Source: a virus. Taken from it: DNA of 27,055 nt. The notes under the pieces were generated by a model. The model saw nothing but the letters and a program-made list of their open reading frames with translations. It did not search any database and had not been told where the DNA came from. The position numbers and the translations under genes were made by a program. The stretch is from the IMG/VR virus record IMGVR_UViG_3300026512_000050, positions 1-27,055 of that record. The stretch is one strand, 5' to 3'. The stretch's first letter is position 1. The number at the start of each line of letters is the position of its first letter. Positions 5,839 through 12,113 of the stretch are shown here, piece after piece.

Positions 5839-6269
5839 ACTCATGTAATTTAATTGGAAGATTGGTAAAAGATCCTGAATTAAAATATATACCAGGAAGT
5901 GGAACAGCAGTTTCAAAATTTACTTTAGCAGTAGATCGTGGACTATCAAAAGCTAAGAAAAAAGAATTAGAAGATCAGGGAAAGCCTACAGCTGATTTTA
6001 TAAGAATAATAGTATGGGGGAAGCAAGCTGAAAATTGTGCTAATTATCTTGCGAAAGGTAGACTTGTAGCAGTTAATGGATCTATTAGAACAAGCAACTC
6101 AAAAGATGAAAGCGGTAAAGTTAATTATTATACAGATGTAAATGCTTATAATGTTGAATTTTTAGAATGGGGAGATAAGAAAGAAAAAAAATCAAATTCC
6201 AAATATGATGATGACATCAATCCAAATAATTTTAGTTCAGTTGAAGATGATGACGACATACCATTCTAA
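5826..6269 (+). CDS. ssb: single-stranded DNA-binding protein
   Basis: A 147-residue SSB with the OB fold over residues about 4-113 (NLIGRLVKDPELKY, VSKFTLAVDR, FIRIIVWGKQAENCANYLAKGRLVAVNGSI) and the acidic C-terminal tail DDDDIPF that docks partner proteins. It coats single-stranded DNA during phage replication. Start choice is awkward: the only usual start is GTG 5826, with GGAG (5821-5824) just one base away. SSBs commonly begin M-N-S-x-N-L-I-G; here that Met position is Ile (ATA at 5835), which has ideal spacing to GGAG. Translation may begin at GTG or at a rare ATA start, or rely on coupling to the HNH gene, whose stop lies at 5836-5838. Function call is firm. Confidence 0.92.
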   Translation: MVKINSCNLIGRLVKDPELKYIPGSGTAVSKFTLAVDRGLSKAKKKELEDQGKPTADFIRIIVWGKQAENCANYLAKGRLVAVNGSIRTSNSKDESGKVNYYTDVNAYNVEFLEWGDKKEKKSNSKYDDDINPNNFSSVEDDDDIPF

Positions 6270-6317
6270 TTATTAAGAAATAAAAAGTGTTATGTTCTAT
6301 TTAAAAATATAGTAAAG

Positions 6318-6346
6318 TTGTTTATATTCCAAAAGTATGGTATAAT
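6318..6346 (+). promoter_or_regulatory. promoter for the second Rha gene and downstream early genes
   Basis: TTGTTT (6318-6323), 17-base spacer, TATAAT (6341-6346), preceded by TGG as an extended -10. The Rha gene begins 20 bases downstream after CGAAAGGGGTG. It lies in the gap after ssb. Confidence 0.75.
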
Positions 6347-6366
6347 AAAACGAAAGGGGTGTTATT

Positions 6367-7089
6367 ATGTCAAAAATGATTGAATTAAAAAGAGAATTGC
6401 CTGTTACTACTTCGTTAGTAGTAGCAAAGGGGATAGGAAGAACTCACAAATCTGTAATACAACTTGTTAGAAAGTATGAAAAAGATTTAAAAACGTTTGG
6501 AACTTTAGCATTTGAAATGCGAAAGTCAGCAGGTCGACCACTAGAATTTGTTTACTTAAATGAAGCACAAGTATATTTTTTATTAACTCTAATGAGAAAC
6601 AATAAAATTATAACTGAATTTAAAAAACAACTTATAACTGAATTTGTGAGAATGAAAAAAACTTTAATAAACTTACAAGTAACTAGAAAAAGTAATGAAT
6701 GGAAAGAAAACCGAGTTGACGGTAAAAAAATAAGAAAAGAAACTACTGATGTTATTCAAGAGTTTGTAAAATATGCAACTAAGCAAGGAAGTAACAATGC
6801 AATAAGATACTATTCAAATATAACTAGAATGGAAAACAGAGCTTTATTCATATTAGAACAGAAATTTCCGAATGTTAGAGAAGTATTAAACAACAGACAA
6901 CTTTCAACTATTAAAACAGCTGATAATATAGTTGTTGAAGCATTGCAAGAAGGAATGGAAAGAGAATTAAATTATAAAGATATATATAAATTAGCAAAAG
7001 ATAGAGTTGAAAGATTAGCAGAATTAATTAAACCAACTCTAGTAATGAATTTTGATGAAGTAAAATTAATTGAAAATAAAGGAGAATAA
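6367..7089 (+). CDS. second Rha-family phage regulatory protein
   Basis: A 240-residue protein whose N-terminal about 100 residues match the Rha domain (LPVTTSLVVAKGIGRTHKSV, GRPLEFVYLNEAQVYFLLTL, FKKQLITEFVRMKK). The C-terminal region differs from the KilAC domain of the gene at 1321 and reads as helices (VIQEFVKYATKQGSNNAIRYY, MENRALFILEQKFPNVREVL, DIYKLAKDRVERLAELI). Rha proteins are linked to phage developmental control and interfere with growth in some hosts; the exact target here is unknown. It has its own strong promoter, and dUTPase starts right after its stop. Confidence 0.85.
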   Translation: MSKMIELKRELPVTTSLVVAKGIGRTHKSVIQLVRKYEKDLKTFGTLAFEMRKSAGRPLEFVYLNEAQVYFLLTLMRNNKIITEFKKQLITEFVRMKKTLINLQVTRKSNEWKENRVDGKKIRKETTDVIQEFVKYATKQGSNNAIRYYSNITRMENRALFILEQKFPNVREVLNNRQLSTIKTADNIVVEALQEGMERELNYKDIYKLAKDRVERLAELIKPTLVMNFDEVKLIENKGE

Positions 7090-7497
7090 ATGAAAATAGT
7101 ATTATTAGATGAAAAATGTTTACCATACAGAAAACACGATACAGACGCAGGGTTAGACTTAAAAATTAGAAAAGGGTTTAGAATACAGCCACACACAACA
7201 TTAATCATTCCGTCAGGTATTAAAGTTGCGTTACACGAGGGAACTTATGGAACTATTAAACCTAGAAGCAGCGTATTTAGACAGGGTATTCAAATATCAG
7301 GAGTGATCGATGAAAATTATACAGGTGAAGTCGGCATTATGGTGCATAATATGACTAACAAGGTTAAAATATTTGAACAGTACGATCGTATAGCACAGAT
7401 GATAATAATGGAGTACAGAAAAGAAACATTTGAAGTGGTAGACAAGTTAAATGAAACAGAACGGGGCGATGGTGGTTTTGGGAGTACAGGGAGGTAA
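7090..7497 (+). CDS. dut: trimeric dUTPase
   Basis: A 135-residue dUTP diphosphatase, the usual length. All five motifs are present: DTDAGLDL (17-24), KPRSSV (57-62), GVIDENYTGEVGI (71-83, with the catalytic-region Asp and Tyr), QYDRIAQMI (97-105) and the P-loop-like RGDGGFGSTG (125-134). It converts dUTP to dUMP and pyrophosphate, keeping uracil out of phage DNA; phage versions can also act as regulators. It starts directly after the Rha stop, with AAAGGAG at 7079-7085. Confidence 0.95.
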   Translation: MKIVLLDEKCLPYRKHDTDAGLDLKIRKGFRIQPHTTLIIPSGIKVALHEGTYGTIKPRSSVFRQGIQISGVIDENYTGEVGIMVHNMTNKVKIFEQYDRIAQMIIMEYRKETFEVVDKLNETERGDGGFGSTGR

Positions 7498-7499
7498 AA

Positions 7500-7652
7500 A
7501 TGGCTTATACAATTAAAAGTCAAAAAGTATCAGATATGACTATAAAAGATATGATTGAGAATATTAAAGAAGCATTGAAATTTGATGACATGGAGTATTT
7601 AAAAGTAACAGTAGGGATATTAATTGAAAGGTTAGAGAAGGAAAAATTATGA
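7500..7652 (+). CDS. 50-residue hypothetical protein
   Basis: A short ORF, MAYTIKSQKVSDM to RLEKEKL, preceded by GGGAGG with a good spacing after the dUTPase stop. It reads as a short N-terminal strand followed by two amphipathic helices (TIKDMIENIKEALKF, YLKVTVGILIERLEK), perhaps a small dimer. Its stop overlaps the next ATG (ATGA). Function unknown. Confidence 0.65.
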   Translation: MAYTIKSQKVSDMTIKDMIENIKEALKFDDMEYLKVTVGILIERLEKEKL

Positions 7653-7879
7653 GAAAATTAAAAGGTGTAATTAAAGTAGAGTGCGAGCATACTTTTGAAT
7701 TTGATTTAGATATGCTTAAAGACAGTCATTATAATTTAGATGACAAAGAAATATTAAGAGAACAAATAATTAAGGCTATTGAGCAAATTGGAATAGAGGG
7801 TATAGTTGGATATAATTTTGAAAAAGAAGAATATGATACTGATGATTTAGAAATTAAAATTATAGAGGAGGAGAAATGA
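7649..7879 (+). CDS. 76-residue acidic hypothetical protein
   Basis: An acidic protein with an N-terminal strand pair (GVIKVECEHTFEFDLD), a helix (EILREQIIKAIEQIG) and a very acidic end (KEEYDTDDLEIKIIEEEK). It begins in an ATGA overlap with the upstream gene and ends in one with the next. It has no motif I recognise. It is part of a chain of coupled small genes between dut and rusA. Confidence 0.65.
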   Translation: MRKLKGVIKVECEHTFEFDLDMLKDSHYNLDDKEILREQIIKAIEQIGIEGIVGYNFEKEEYDTDDLEIKIIEEEK

Positions 7880-8262
7880 GAATAACAGCAGAACAGATTT
7901 ATGATTTAGCAGGGTTAAAAGTAGGAGATAAAATTAATGTTAAAGGAAAAAAAGATAATCCTTTTACAGTAGATGAATACGATTTAAAAAGTGCAAGAAA
8001 ATTTCCATACTCAATTGGTTTATTAACAATCGACTTTGAAAAGGTTGAGAGTAAGATATGGAATATTAAAGATATAAAAAGAGGTAATAAATATTATTAT
8101 ATTATTAATGGATTACAAATACGCGAAGGAATATTTTCACATTTTAGTAATGAAGAATGGTTAATTGAAAATGGAATTATTTTTAAAAAAGAAAAATATG
8201 CAGAAAAATACCTTGAAAAGTTGATTGAATTTAATGAGAATTATAAGAAGGAGTGTGAGTGA
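7876..8262 (+). CDS. 128-residue hypothetical protein
   Basis: ATGA overlap with the previous gene and GAGGAGG close upstream. The protein starts MRITAEQIYDLAGLKVGDKINVKG, a helix followed by a turn and strand typical of a small modification-like or RNA-binding beta fold. A central region (IWNIKDIKRGNKYYYI) and a Glu/Lys-rich C-terminus (AEKYLEKLIEFNENYKKE) follow. Similar N-termini occur in clostridial phage proteins of unknown role. It ends in an overlap with the next gene. Confidence 0.68.
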   Translation: MRITAEQIYDLAGLKVGDKINVKGKKDNPFTVDEYDLKSARKFPYSIGLLTIDFEKVESKIWNIKDIKRGNKYYYIINGLQIREGIFSHFSNEEWLIENGIIFKKEKYAEKYLEKLIEFNENYKKECE

Positions 8263-8456
8263 TGAACGGATATTCTATAACACAATTTGGATATAAGCAA
8301 AAGCCTATTAATATACAACATAGTGGAGGTTTTGTTAGATTAGAACATTTAGAAAGTAAAATAGTAGTTACTAAATATAATAAAATTCAAGCAATTGCTT
8401 TAAATAATGCAAAAGATGAAATTGAACAATTAGTTAAAATTTGGGAAAATTTATAA
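8259..8456 (+). CDS. 65-residue hypothetical protein
   Basis: Starts at tandem Met codons (ATGATG) overlapping the previous TGA, with AAGGAGTG upstream. Sequence: MNGYSITQFGYKQ, a strand-rich middle (GGFVRLEHLESKIVVTKY) and a helix (IQAIALNNAKDEIEQLVKIWE). No recognised family. It may start at the second Met. It is followed after 16 bases by a tiny zinc-ribbon gene. Confidence 0.6.
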   Translation: MMNGYSITQFGYKQKPINIQHSGGFVRLEHLESKIVVTKYNKIQAIALNNAKDEIEQLVKIWENL

Positions 8457-8472
8457 GAAGGGGTGTGATTAA

Positions 8473-8586
8473 ATGATACATTGGATACTATGCAAATTAG
8501 GAATACACGAGTTTGAAGAACACAGCAAGAAATACGTTAGTTGTAAGCATTGTGGTTATACTGTGCCAAAGTGGTGGGTTAGATGA
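8473..8586 (+). CDS. 37-residue mini zinc-ribbon protein
   Basis: A tiny ORF, MIHWILCKLGIHEF to PKWWVR, preceded by AAGGGGTGTG. It contains Cys7 and a CKHCGY knuckle (CxxC), plus two His, enough for one zinc site: the layout C-x4-H-x12-CxxC is common in phage microproteins. The end is Trp-rich. Its stop overlaps the start of the next gene (ATGA). Compare the CxxCGY protein at 22609. Likely a real protein of unknown role. Confidence 0.6.
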   Translation: MIHWILCKLGIHEFEEHSKKYVSCKHCGYTVPKWWVR

Positions 8587-8804
8587 AAAAGTATATTTGT
8601 TGGGGCGGTTCAGTTATAGCAAAAGATGGCGATAAACATTTTATAAGCGCAAGTAAATTATGTATATTATTTAATGTAGCATCATCTGAATCTATATTAA
8701 TCAATTCTAAGTATGATATATCATTAAAATTACGCGGTTTGAATCAATCTGATTTTATACATTTACACCCTGATCCAATCGGTAAATATAAAGTAGGTGA
8801 ATAG
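8583..8804 (+). CDS. 73-residue hypothetical protein
   Basis: Begins in ATGA overlap with the zinc-ribbon gene. The protein starts MKKYICWGGSVIAKDGDKHFISASKLC, then a helix-turn segment (LFNVASSESILINSKYD), and ends HLHPDPIGKYKVGE, a pattern shared by small phage early proteins of unknown function. Soluble, no catalytic motif. It ends directly before the lipoprotein-like gene. Confidence 0.65.
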   Translation: MKKYICWGGSVIAKDGDKHFISASKLCILFNVASSESILINSKYDISLKLRGLNQSDFIHLHPDPIGKYKVGE

Positions 8805-9107
8805 ATGAAAAAAATACTTTTGATTATATTAGTAATTTCAATTATGGCTTATGGTTGTGTTGCAAATGAGAATGATAAAATAGTAACCTATAAATATAAG
8901 CTGATTAATGTTAAAGATAATAAAATTGAAATGCAAGATGAACAAATAAAATTACAAGAAAAAATTATACAGGATCATGTTGAAAGTGAAAAGCTACAAA
9001 ATGAAATTATTGAAAAAGATGAAGAAATTATTAGAAGATTAGAAGAAAAAATAATAGAGATCCAGGAAGAAAGAAATTTATTGATTAAAAAGTTGTTGGA
9101 GGGATAA
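8805..9107 (+). CDS. lipoprotein-like coiled-coil protein
   Basis: A 100-residue protein whose N-terminus looks like a lipoprotein signal: MKK, a hydrophobic stretch (ILLIILVISIM) and AYGC with Cys18 as the possible lipidation site. Tyr at -2 makes the lipobox imperfect. Residues about 35-98 are one long charged coiled coil (EMQDEQIKLQEKIIQ, IIRRLEEKIIEIQEE). If exported it would sit on the outer face of the membrane, anchored by lipid. Some phage lipoproteins act in superinfection exclusion, but coiled-coil helper proteins with a membrane anchor also occur among spanin-like or Rz-like proteins; neither role is shown. It sits between early genes and directly before rusA, an odd place for a lysis gene. 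Confidence 0.7.
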   Translation: MKKILLIILVISIMAYGCVANENDKIVTYKYKLINVKDNKIEMQDEQIKLQEKIIQDHVESEKLQNEIIEKDEEIIRRLEEKIIEIQEERNLLIKKLLEG

Positions 9108-9458
9108 ATGAAAGAAATTAAAATAACATTAACAAGAACACACCCAAGCTTGAATGATTGGACAAATTGGCATTGGGCCAAGAAATCAAAAGTAAAAAAA
9201 TCATTTGAAGATGAAATAGGTTGGCTGGTTGGAAAGTATGGAGAACCTAAATTAACTAATTGCGATGTGAAGATCATTTATACTTTTAAATCAAAACGCA
9301 GAAGGGATAAAGATAATTACACACCTAAATTCATAATGGATGGCCTGGTTAAATCAGGAATATTAAACGATGATAACGATAATGAAATATATTTGAATTG
9401 GTTGATTCAGCAAGGCCCGGAAGAAAAAACAGAAATATTTATAAATTTAAGACAATAA
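9108..9458 (+). CDS. rusA: RusA-family Holliday junction resolvase
   Basis: A 116-residue nuclease of the RusA fold, near the usual length. The signature is present: RRRDKDNYTPKFIMDGL (64-80) with Asp67, Asp69, Asn70, Lys74 and Asp78, followed by GILNDDN (84-90), whose Asp88/Asp89 complete the acidic metal-binding set. RusA dimers cut four-way junctions symmetrically; in phages this resolves replication and recombination branches before packaging. It is the last rightward early gene and is followed by a terminator. The start is adjacent to the lipoprotein stop, with TTGGAGGG upstream. Confidence 0.9.
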   Translation: MKEIKITLTRTHPSLNDWTNWHWAKKSKVKKSFEDEIGWLVGKYGEPKLTNCDVKIIYTFKSKRRRDKDNYTPKFIMDGLVKSGILNDDNDNEIYLNWLIQQGPEEKTEIFINLRQ

Positions 9459-9613
9459 AAAAACAAGGCCTAAACCCTGTTTTTTTTATGTGCTGTTTTC
9501 TTTCTATAACTCTTAATACCTTCCTGCAATACCATAATTAGCAAGAATAATAAACTTGATAGTGTAAATGGTATTAAGAACTTAAATAAGAATATACTTA
9601 ATATTTCTAACAT
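9440..9613 (-). CDS. 57-residue membrane microprotein at the end of the leftward operon
   Basis: On the minus strand, ATG at 9613 follows GGAGAGGAG and opens MLEILSIFLFKFLIPF, with two closely packed hydrophobic stretches up to residue about 30, then a basic tail (SYRKKTAHKK). The frame continues through the shared terminator and stops inside the end of rusA, so the last dozen residues are of doubtful meaning. It overlaps the previous gene by seven bases. Likely a small inner-membrane protein; role unknown. Confidence 0.48.
9457..9487 (+). terminator. terminator after rusA, possibly bidirectional
   Basis: AACAAGG (9463-9469) pairs with CCCTGTT (9476-9482) with one mismatch. It is flanked by an A-run on the left and a T-run (9481-9487) on the right, so it can end the rightward early transcript and also the converging leftward operon. 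Confidence 0.65.
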
Positions 9614-9822
9614 TGTATTCTCTCCTCTCCAAACTTAATATATTGGTCGCTATTTTCTTCAACAAAATCTTTTATTTTTAAAAATTGTTCTTTATTCAAT
9701 TCAAAATACCTTGTCATTTCTTTAAATGTTTTCCCTTTATGATAATGCAAATATGCGAATCTCTCTAGTTCTGATTTAGTCCATTCTTGTTTTTGATCTT
9801 TTAATATTATTGGTGTCATCAT
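9607..9822 (-). CDS. small HTH-like protein of the leftward operon
   Basis: A 71-residue protein. Residues about 14-60 (WTKSELERFAYLHYHKGKTFKEM, RYFELNKEQFLKIKDFVEEN) resemble a small helix-turn-helix such as sigma-70 region 4 or homeodomain-like phage regulators. Two Met codons are possible, 9822 and 9819, with AAGGAAGG upstream; the second has better spacing, the first gives an ATGA overlap with the previous gene. It could bind DNA or RNA polymerase. Identity uncertain. Confidence 0.65.
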   Translation of the reverse strand: MMTPIILKDQKQEWTKSELERFAYLHYHKGKTFKEMTRYFELNKEQFLKIKDFVEENSDQYIKFGEERIQC

Positions 9823-10022
9823 CTGATCCTTCCTTTGGCTCTCCTATTTTTTTCTTGCATGTCTAAACTAAAAATTTTCAATTCTTTTTCTGATTTTTTA
9901 TATTTTGGTGTTTGTATACTACCTTCGTGTAAAGGTGAAGATTTTGCAGTAACTCCTTGCAGGTGCATTGTGAAGCGCTCAATTTCAGCTTGTGCTTTTA
10001 CTTTTAATTCTTCTCTAGTCAT
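9819..10022 (-). CDS. 67-residue hypothetical protein of the leftward operon
   Basis: A charged, mostly helical protein starting MTREELKVKAQAEIERF with AAGGAG upstream at good spacing. The middle is a flexible Ser/Pro/Lys stretch (SSPLHEGSIQTPKYKKSEK) and the C-terminus is basic (KNRRAKGRIR), which would suit nucleic-acid binding. Its stop overlaps the next ATG by four bases. No known family. Confidence 0.62.
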   Translation of the reverse strand: MTREELKVKAQAEIERFTMHLQGVTAKSSPLHEGSIQTPKYKKSEKELKIFSLDMQEKNRRAKGRIR

Positions 10023-10033
10023 TGATGATCTCC

Positions 10034-10246
10034 TTAGTCAACTCTGAAATATCCTATTTTCTCATAATCTTTCACTATTTCACTTAAAGCGGAGTTTGTT
10101 ACTCTTGCAATAGCTTTCAATACTTCAAGACTTGGCGTTCTTTTTTTATTCAGGATCATTGTCACAAGTGCTGCTGATGTTCCTAAAAGATTAGCTGTTT
10201 TTGATCTGCTTCCTCCGTTCAATTGTACTAATTGTTCTAATGTCAT
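10034..10246 (-). CDS. Cro/XRE-like helix-turn-helix regulator of the leftward operon
   Basis: A 70-residue DNA-binding protein: MTLEQLVQLNGGSRSKTANLLG, then TSAALVTMILNKKRTPSLEVLKAIARVTN, a compact lambda-repressor-like HTH. Its start shares a base with the stop of the preceding gene (TAATG) and a GAGGTGC site lies nearby. In an operon of small unknown proteins such a regulator commonly represses its own promoter, as Aca proteins do in anti-CRISPR operons. Candidate operators sit at the operon promoter (12473-12526). The autoregulation is inference. Confidence 0.8.
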   Translation of the reverse strand: MTLEQLVQLNGGSRSKTANLLGTSAALVTMILNKKRTPSLEVLKAIARVTNSALSEIVKDYEKIGYFRVD

Positions 10247-10542
10247 TATAGCACCTCTCTTTTATTGTCTAATATTTCGTCTAAATTCATGTAAAAAGCT
10301 AAAAGTTCAAGGCTTATTGATTCTAATAACTCATGAGCTTTTTTAAATTCTTTTGCATCTATTGCAGCAGCAGCTTCTTTTTTAGAAGCAACTGCTTTAT
10401 TATAATGATTACAAATAAACCGATATTCGCTAACTGATGTTATATTAAAACTTTGAACCAATCTTTTTTGTGCTTTTTCCATTTTGCCTTGAACCTCTAG
10501 TTCTAATTCAAAAACTTCTTTTTTAAGTTTATTATTTTTCAT
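10246..10542 (-). CDS. 98-residue helical protein of the leftward operon
   Basis: ATG 10542 is chosen because AAGGAGG lies six bases upstream; a longer in-frame reading would begin over this site. The protein is all alpha: LKKEVFELELEVQGKMEKAQKRLV, then YRFICNHYNKAVASKKEAAAAID, then KAHELLESISLELLAFYMNLDEIL. Ala/Lys/Glu-rich helices suggest a helical bundle or coiled coil. No family recognised. Its stop overlaps the HTH gene. Confidence 0.68.
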   Translation of the reverse strand: MKNNKLKKEVFELELEVQGKMEKAQKRLVQSFNITSVSEYRFICNHYNKAVASKKEAAAAIDAKEFKKAHELLESISLELLAFYMNLDEILDNKREVL

Positions 10543-10562
10543 TTTGAACCTCCTTTTCAATT

Positions 10563-10733
10563 TTAAATTTCCCTTTTTGCTCTAACTATACTATCGCCTT
10601 CTTCAACTTGATAACAGTATAACAATTTATCTTTTATCTGTGTTCTAAGTCTATCCAAAGCATCGTGATTGTTAAAACTTTTGTATAAATAAAAAACATG
10701 ATCCTTAGTTTCTACTAGATAGTTATTTTTCAT
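10563..10733 (-). CDS. 56-residue hypothetical protein of the leftward operon
   Basis: Minus-strand ATG at 10733, with GAGAGGTG six bases upstream, opens MKNNYLVETKDHVFYLYKSF; it continues NHDALDRLRTQIKDKL and ends RAKREI at TAA 10563-10565. The layout (strand, strand, helix, strand) suggests a small alpha/beta fold. It overlaps the upstream gene by 11 bases, in keeping with the rest of the operon. Unknown function. Confidence 0.6.
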   Translation of the reverse strand: MKNNYLVETKDHVFYLYKSFNNHDALDRLRTQIKDKLLYCYQVEEGDSIVRAKREI

Positions 10734-10962
10734 TTTGCACCTCTCTTGTAGATCTTAATAGTGGGGCCATTGAATAGTGACCGATTGGATAACAAAATTC
10801 ATCTTCTAAAACGTTAATTTTCTTTCTTATAATTTCTCCATCGCTTAGATCTTTTAACGTTATCATTTTAGCAGTTTTTTTAATTACTTCATATCTCCAA
10901 ATTGCGTTATGATCGCATATTGAAAACATAAAGTATTTTTTACCTATTTCAAATTTTTTCAT
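10723..10962 (-). CDS. 79-residue hypothetical protein of the leftward operon
   Basis: ATG 10962 is preferred, with GGGAG eight bases upstream; an upstream in-frame start at 11001 has no ribosome binding site. The protein is beta-rich: KKFEIGKKYFMFSICDHNAIWRYEV, MITLKDLSDGEIIRKKINV, and an end with FCYPIGHYSMAPLLRSTRE. Similar short 'FEIGKTY' proteins are common in Firmicute phages and may adopt a small SH3-like barrel. Function unknown. Confidence 0.66.
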   Translation of the reverse strand: MKKFEIGKKYFMFSICDHNAIWRYEVIKKTAKMITLKDLSDGEIIRKKINVLEDEFCYPIGHYSMAPLLRSTREVQNEK

Positions 10963-11060
10963 TTTATTTTCTCCCTTCACTCCCTGGTTAAAACTTTGCA
11001 ATATATAAGCCAGCGTTGGGTTCTAGCAGTAGTTTATATATTTTCTCGTTTTAATGTATT

Positions 11061-11357
11061 TTATAATTCCATTCCATCTAGCATTTCATTTGCTACCTGT
11101 GAATAAAAAGACCATACTAAGAAACATTTAAAATCATTAGAATTTCTTTCACAGACTATCAATTCAGGAACTTCTAACTCTGTTTCTTCTACTGATACAT
11201 CAAGCCATTCGTTTAATTCTTTTGCATGCTCATTATAAAAATTTTCGGCATCTTTAACATTTATAACACTTTTAGCTACTGTTAATCTATTAGCTATCAA
11301 TCCTATATCATTAGATGTTTTATTTAATTCATTTCTAATTTCTTTTCTTGCTGTCAT
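11061..11357 (-). CDS. 98-residue acidic hypothetical protein of the leftward operon
   Basis: ATG 11357, nine bases after GGAG, is better spaced than the upstream in-frame ATG at 11366, which abuts that site. Sequence: helical MTARKEIRNELNKTSNDIGLIANRL, an acidic middle (LDVSVEETELEVPELIVCE) and FLVWSFYSQVANEML at the end. It is preceded by a leader hairpin (11378-11398) that is homologous to the leader of the next gene upstream. Unknown function. Confidence 0.68.
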   Translation of the reverse strand: MTARKEIRNELNKTSNDIGLIANRLTVAKSVINVKDAENFYNEHAKELNEWLDVSVEETELEVPELIVCERNSNDFKCFLVWSFYSQVANEMLDGMEL

Positions 11358-11377
11358 TTTTAACATCTCCTTTAAAT

Positions 11378-11398
11378 CGGGTTTTATAGGTTAACCCG
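11378..11398 (-). promoter_or_regulatory. leader hairpin, copy A
   Basis: CGGGTT and AACCCG (11378-11383 with 11393-11398) form a six-pair stem around a nine-base loop, just upstream of the ribosome binding site of the gene starting at 11357. Together with flanking ACCTGT and CTCCTTTAAA blocks it repeats the leader at 11917-11935. It may be an RNA control element or a protein operator. Confidence 0.55.
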
Positions 11399-11411
11399 TA
11401 ACCTGTATAAT

Positions 11412-11894
11412 TTATCTGTTAGCCCAATAACCGTGAATATATATATTGTCGCTGTATCTTTTATAGTAGTTTTCTAATCTCTTAGTATATTTTGCTCTAG
11501 CTTTTTCAATTACTTTATTTATTTCTTCTACCATTTCATCTGTTAAAGGTGTTGCTCCTTTTCTTACTTCATCAGGATAAAAATGAGCTATTCCTTTTAT
11601 TAGTTCGCTTCCGTCATAGTGATTGATCAAGTATAAGTTAGTTGGATCTTTAATTAATTGTGGGAAATTGTGTTCTTGAGCTGTCATAAAAGTTTCTTTA
11701 TTATTTGTTGGTGCTTCGCATTCATCATTATAATAAATGTCTTTAGTGATTGATGGTTTCTTGTCGCATGCTGCAATGAATAAATTATCAATTTTGATAT
11801 ACTCTGTGCTTTTGATGCAGAAGTTAACCATTTTTTCACTCCATACTTTGCTTAATTCTTCTCTTAACCCTACCAATTCATTATTTTTTTTCAT
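11412..11894 (-). CDS. 160-residue hypothetical protein of the leftward operon
   Basis: The largest product of the block. ATG 11894, with GGAGAG nine bases upstream, is preferred over 11903. It starts with a helix (ELVGLREELSKVWSEKMVNF), has a mixed middle (DNLFIAACDKKPSITKDIYYNDE; MTAQEHNFPQLI; NLYLINHYDGSEL), a helix (EEINKVIEKARAKYTKRLENYYKRY) and ends DNIYIHGYWANR. I cannot place it in a family. The leader carries hairpin copy B. Confidence 0.68.
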   Translation of the reverse strand: MKKNNELVGLREELSKVWSEKMVNFCIKSTEYIKIDNLFIAACDKKPSITKDIYYNDECEAPTNNKETFMTAQEHNFPQLIKDPTNLYLINHYDGSELIKGIAHFYPDEVRKGATPLTDEMVEEINKVIEKARAKYTKRLENYYKRYSDNIYIHGYWANR

Positions 11895-11916
11895 TTTTAA
11901 CACTCTCCTTTAAACC

Positions 11917-11935
11917 AGGGTTTGAGGTTAACCCT
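11917..11935 (-). promoter_or_regulatory. leader hairpin, copy B
   Basis: AGGGTT (11917-11922) pairs with AACCCT (11930-11935) around a seven-base loop. Relative to copy A the closing pair is changed on both sides (C-G to A-T), keeping the stem. The surrounding blocks (ACCTGT, GGTTAACC, CTCCTTTAAA) are shared. It lies just upstream of the gene starting at 11894. Confidence 0.55.
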
Positions 11936-11949
11936 AAACCTGTTATTCA

Positions 11950-12099
11950 TTAAATGTTTAATATAGTATCTAATTTTAATGTGTCATAATATGGATAGCA
12001 TGTACAGAAATCATTGTAAGCATCTTCCTTTTCGTCTGTTGTTGAATAACCGTTGTAAATATTCTCTAAATTTTTAAGTGCTTGTTCAAACGTTGTCAT
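11950..12099 (-). CDS. 49-residue hypothetical protein of the leftward operon
   Basis: Minus-strand ATG at 12099 with AAGGAG eight bases before it (an ATG at 12108 directly touches the site). Sequence MTTFEQALKNLENIYNGYSTTDEKEDAYNDFCTCYP, ending LKLDTILNI, acidic and Tyr-rich with a CTC motif. The stop is TAA at 11950-11952, just before leader copy B. Size and acidity fit a small inhibitor, but that is only a hint. Confidence 0.6.
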   Translation of the reverse strand: MTTFEQALKNLENIYNGYSTTDEKEDAYNDFCTCYPYYDTLKLDTILNI

Positions 12100-12113
12100 T
12101 TTATTCATCTCCT

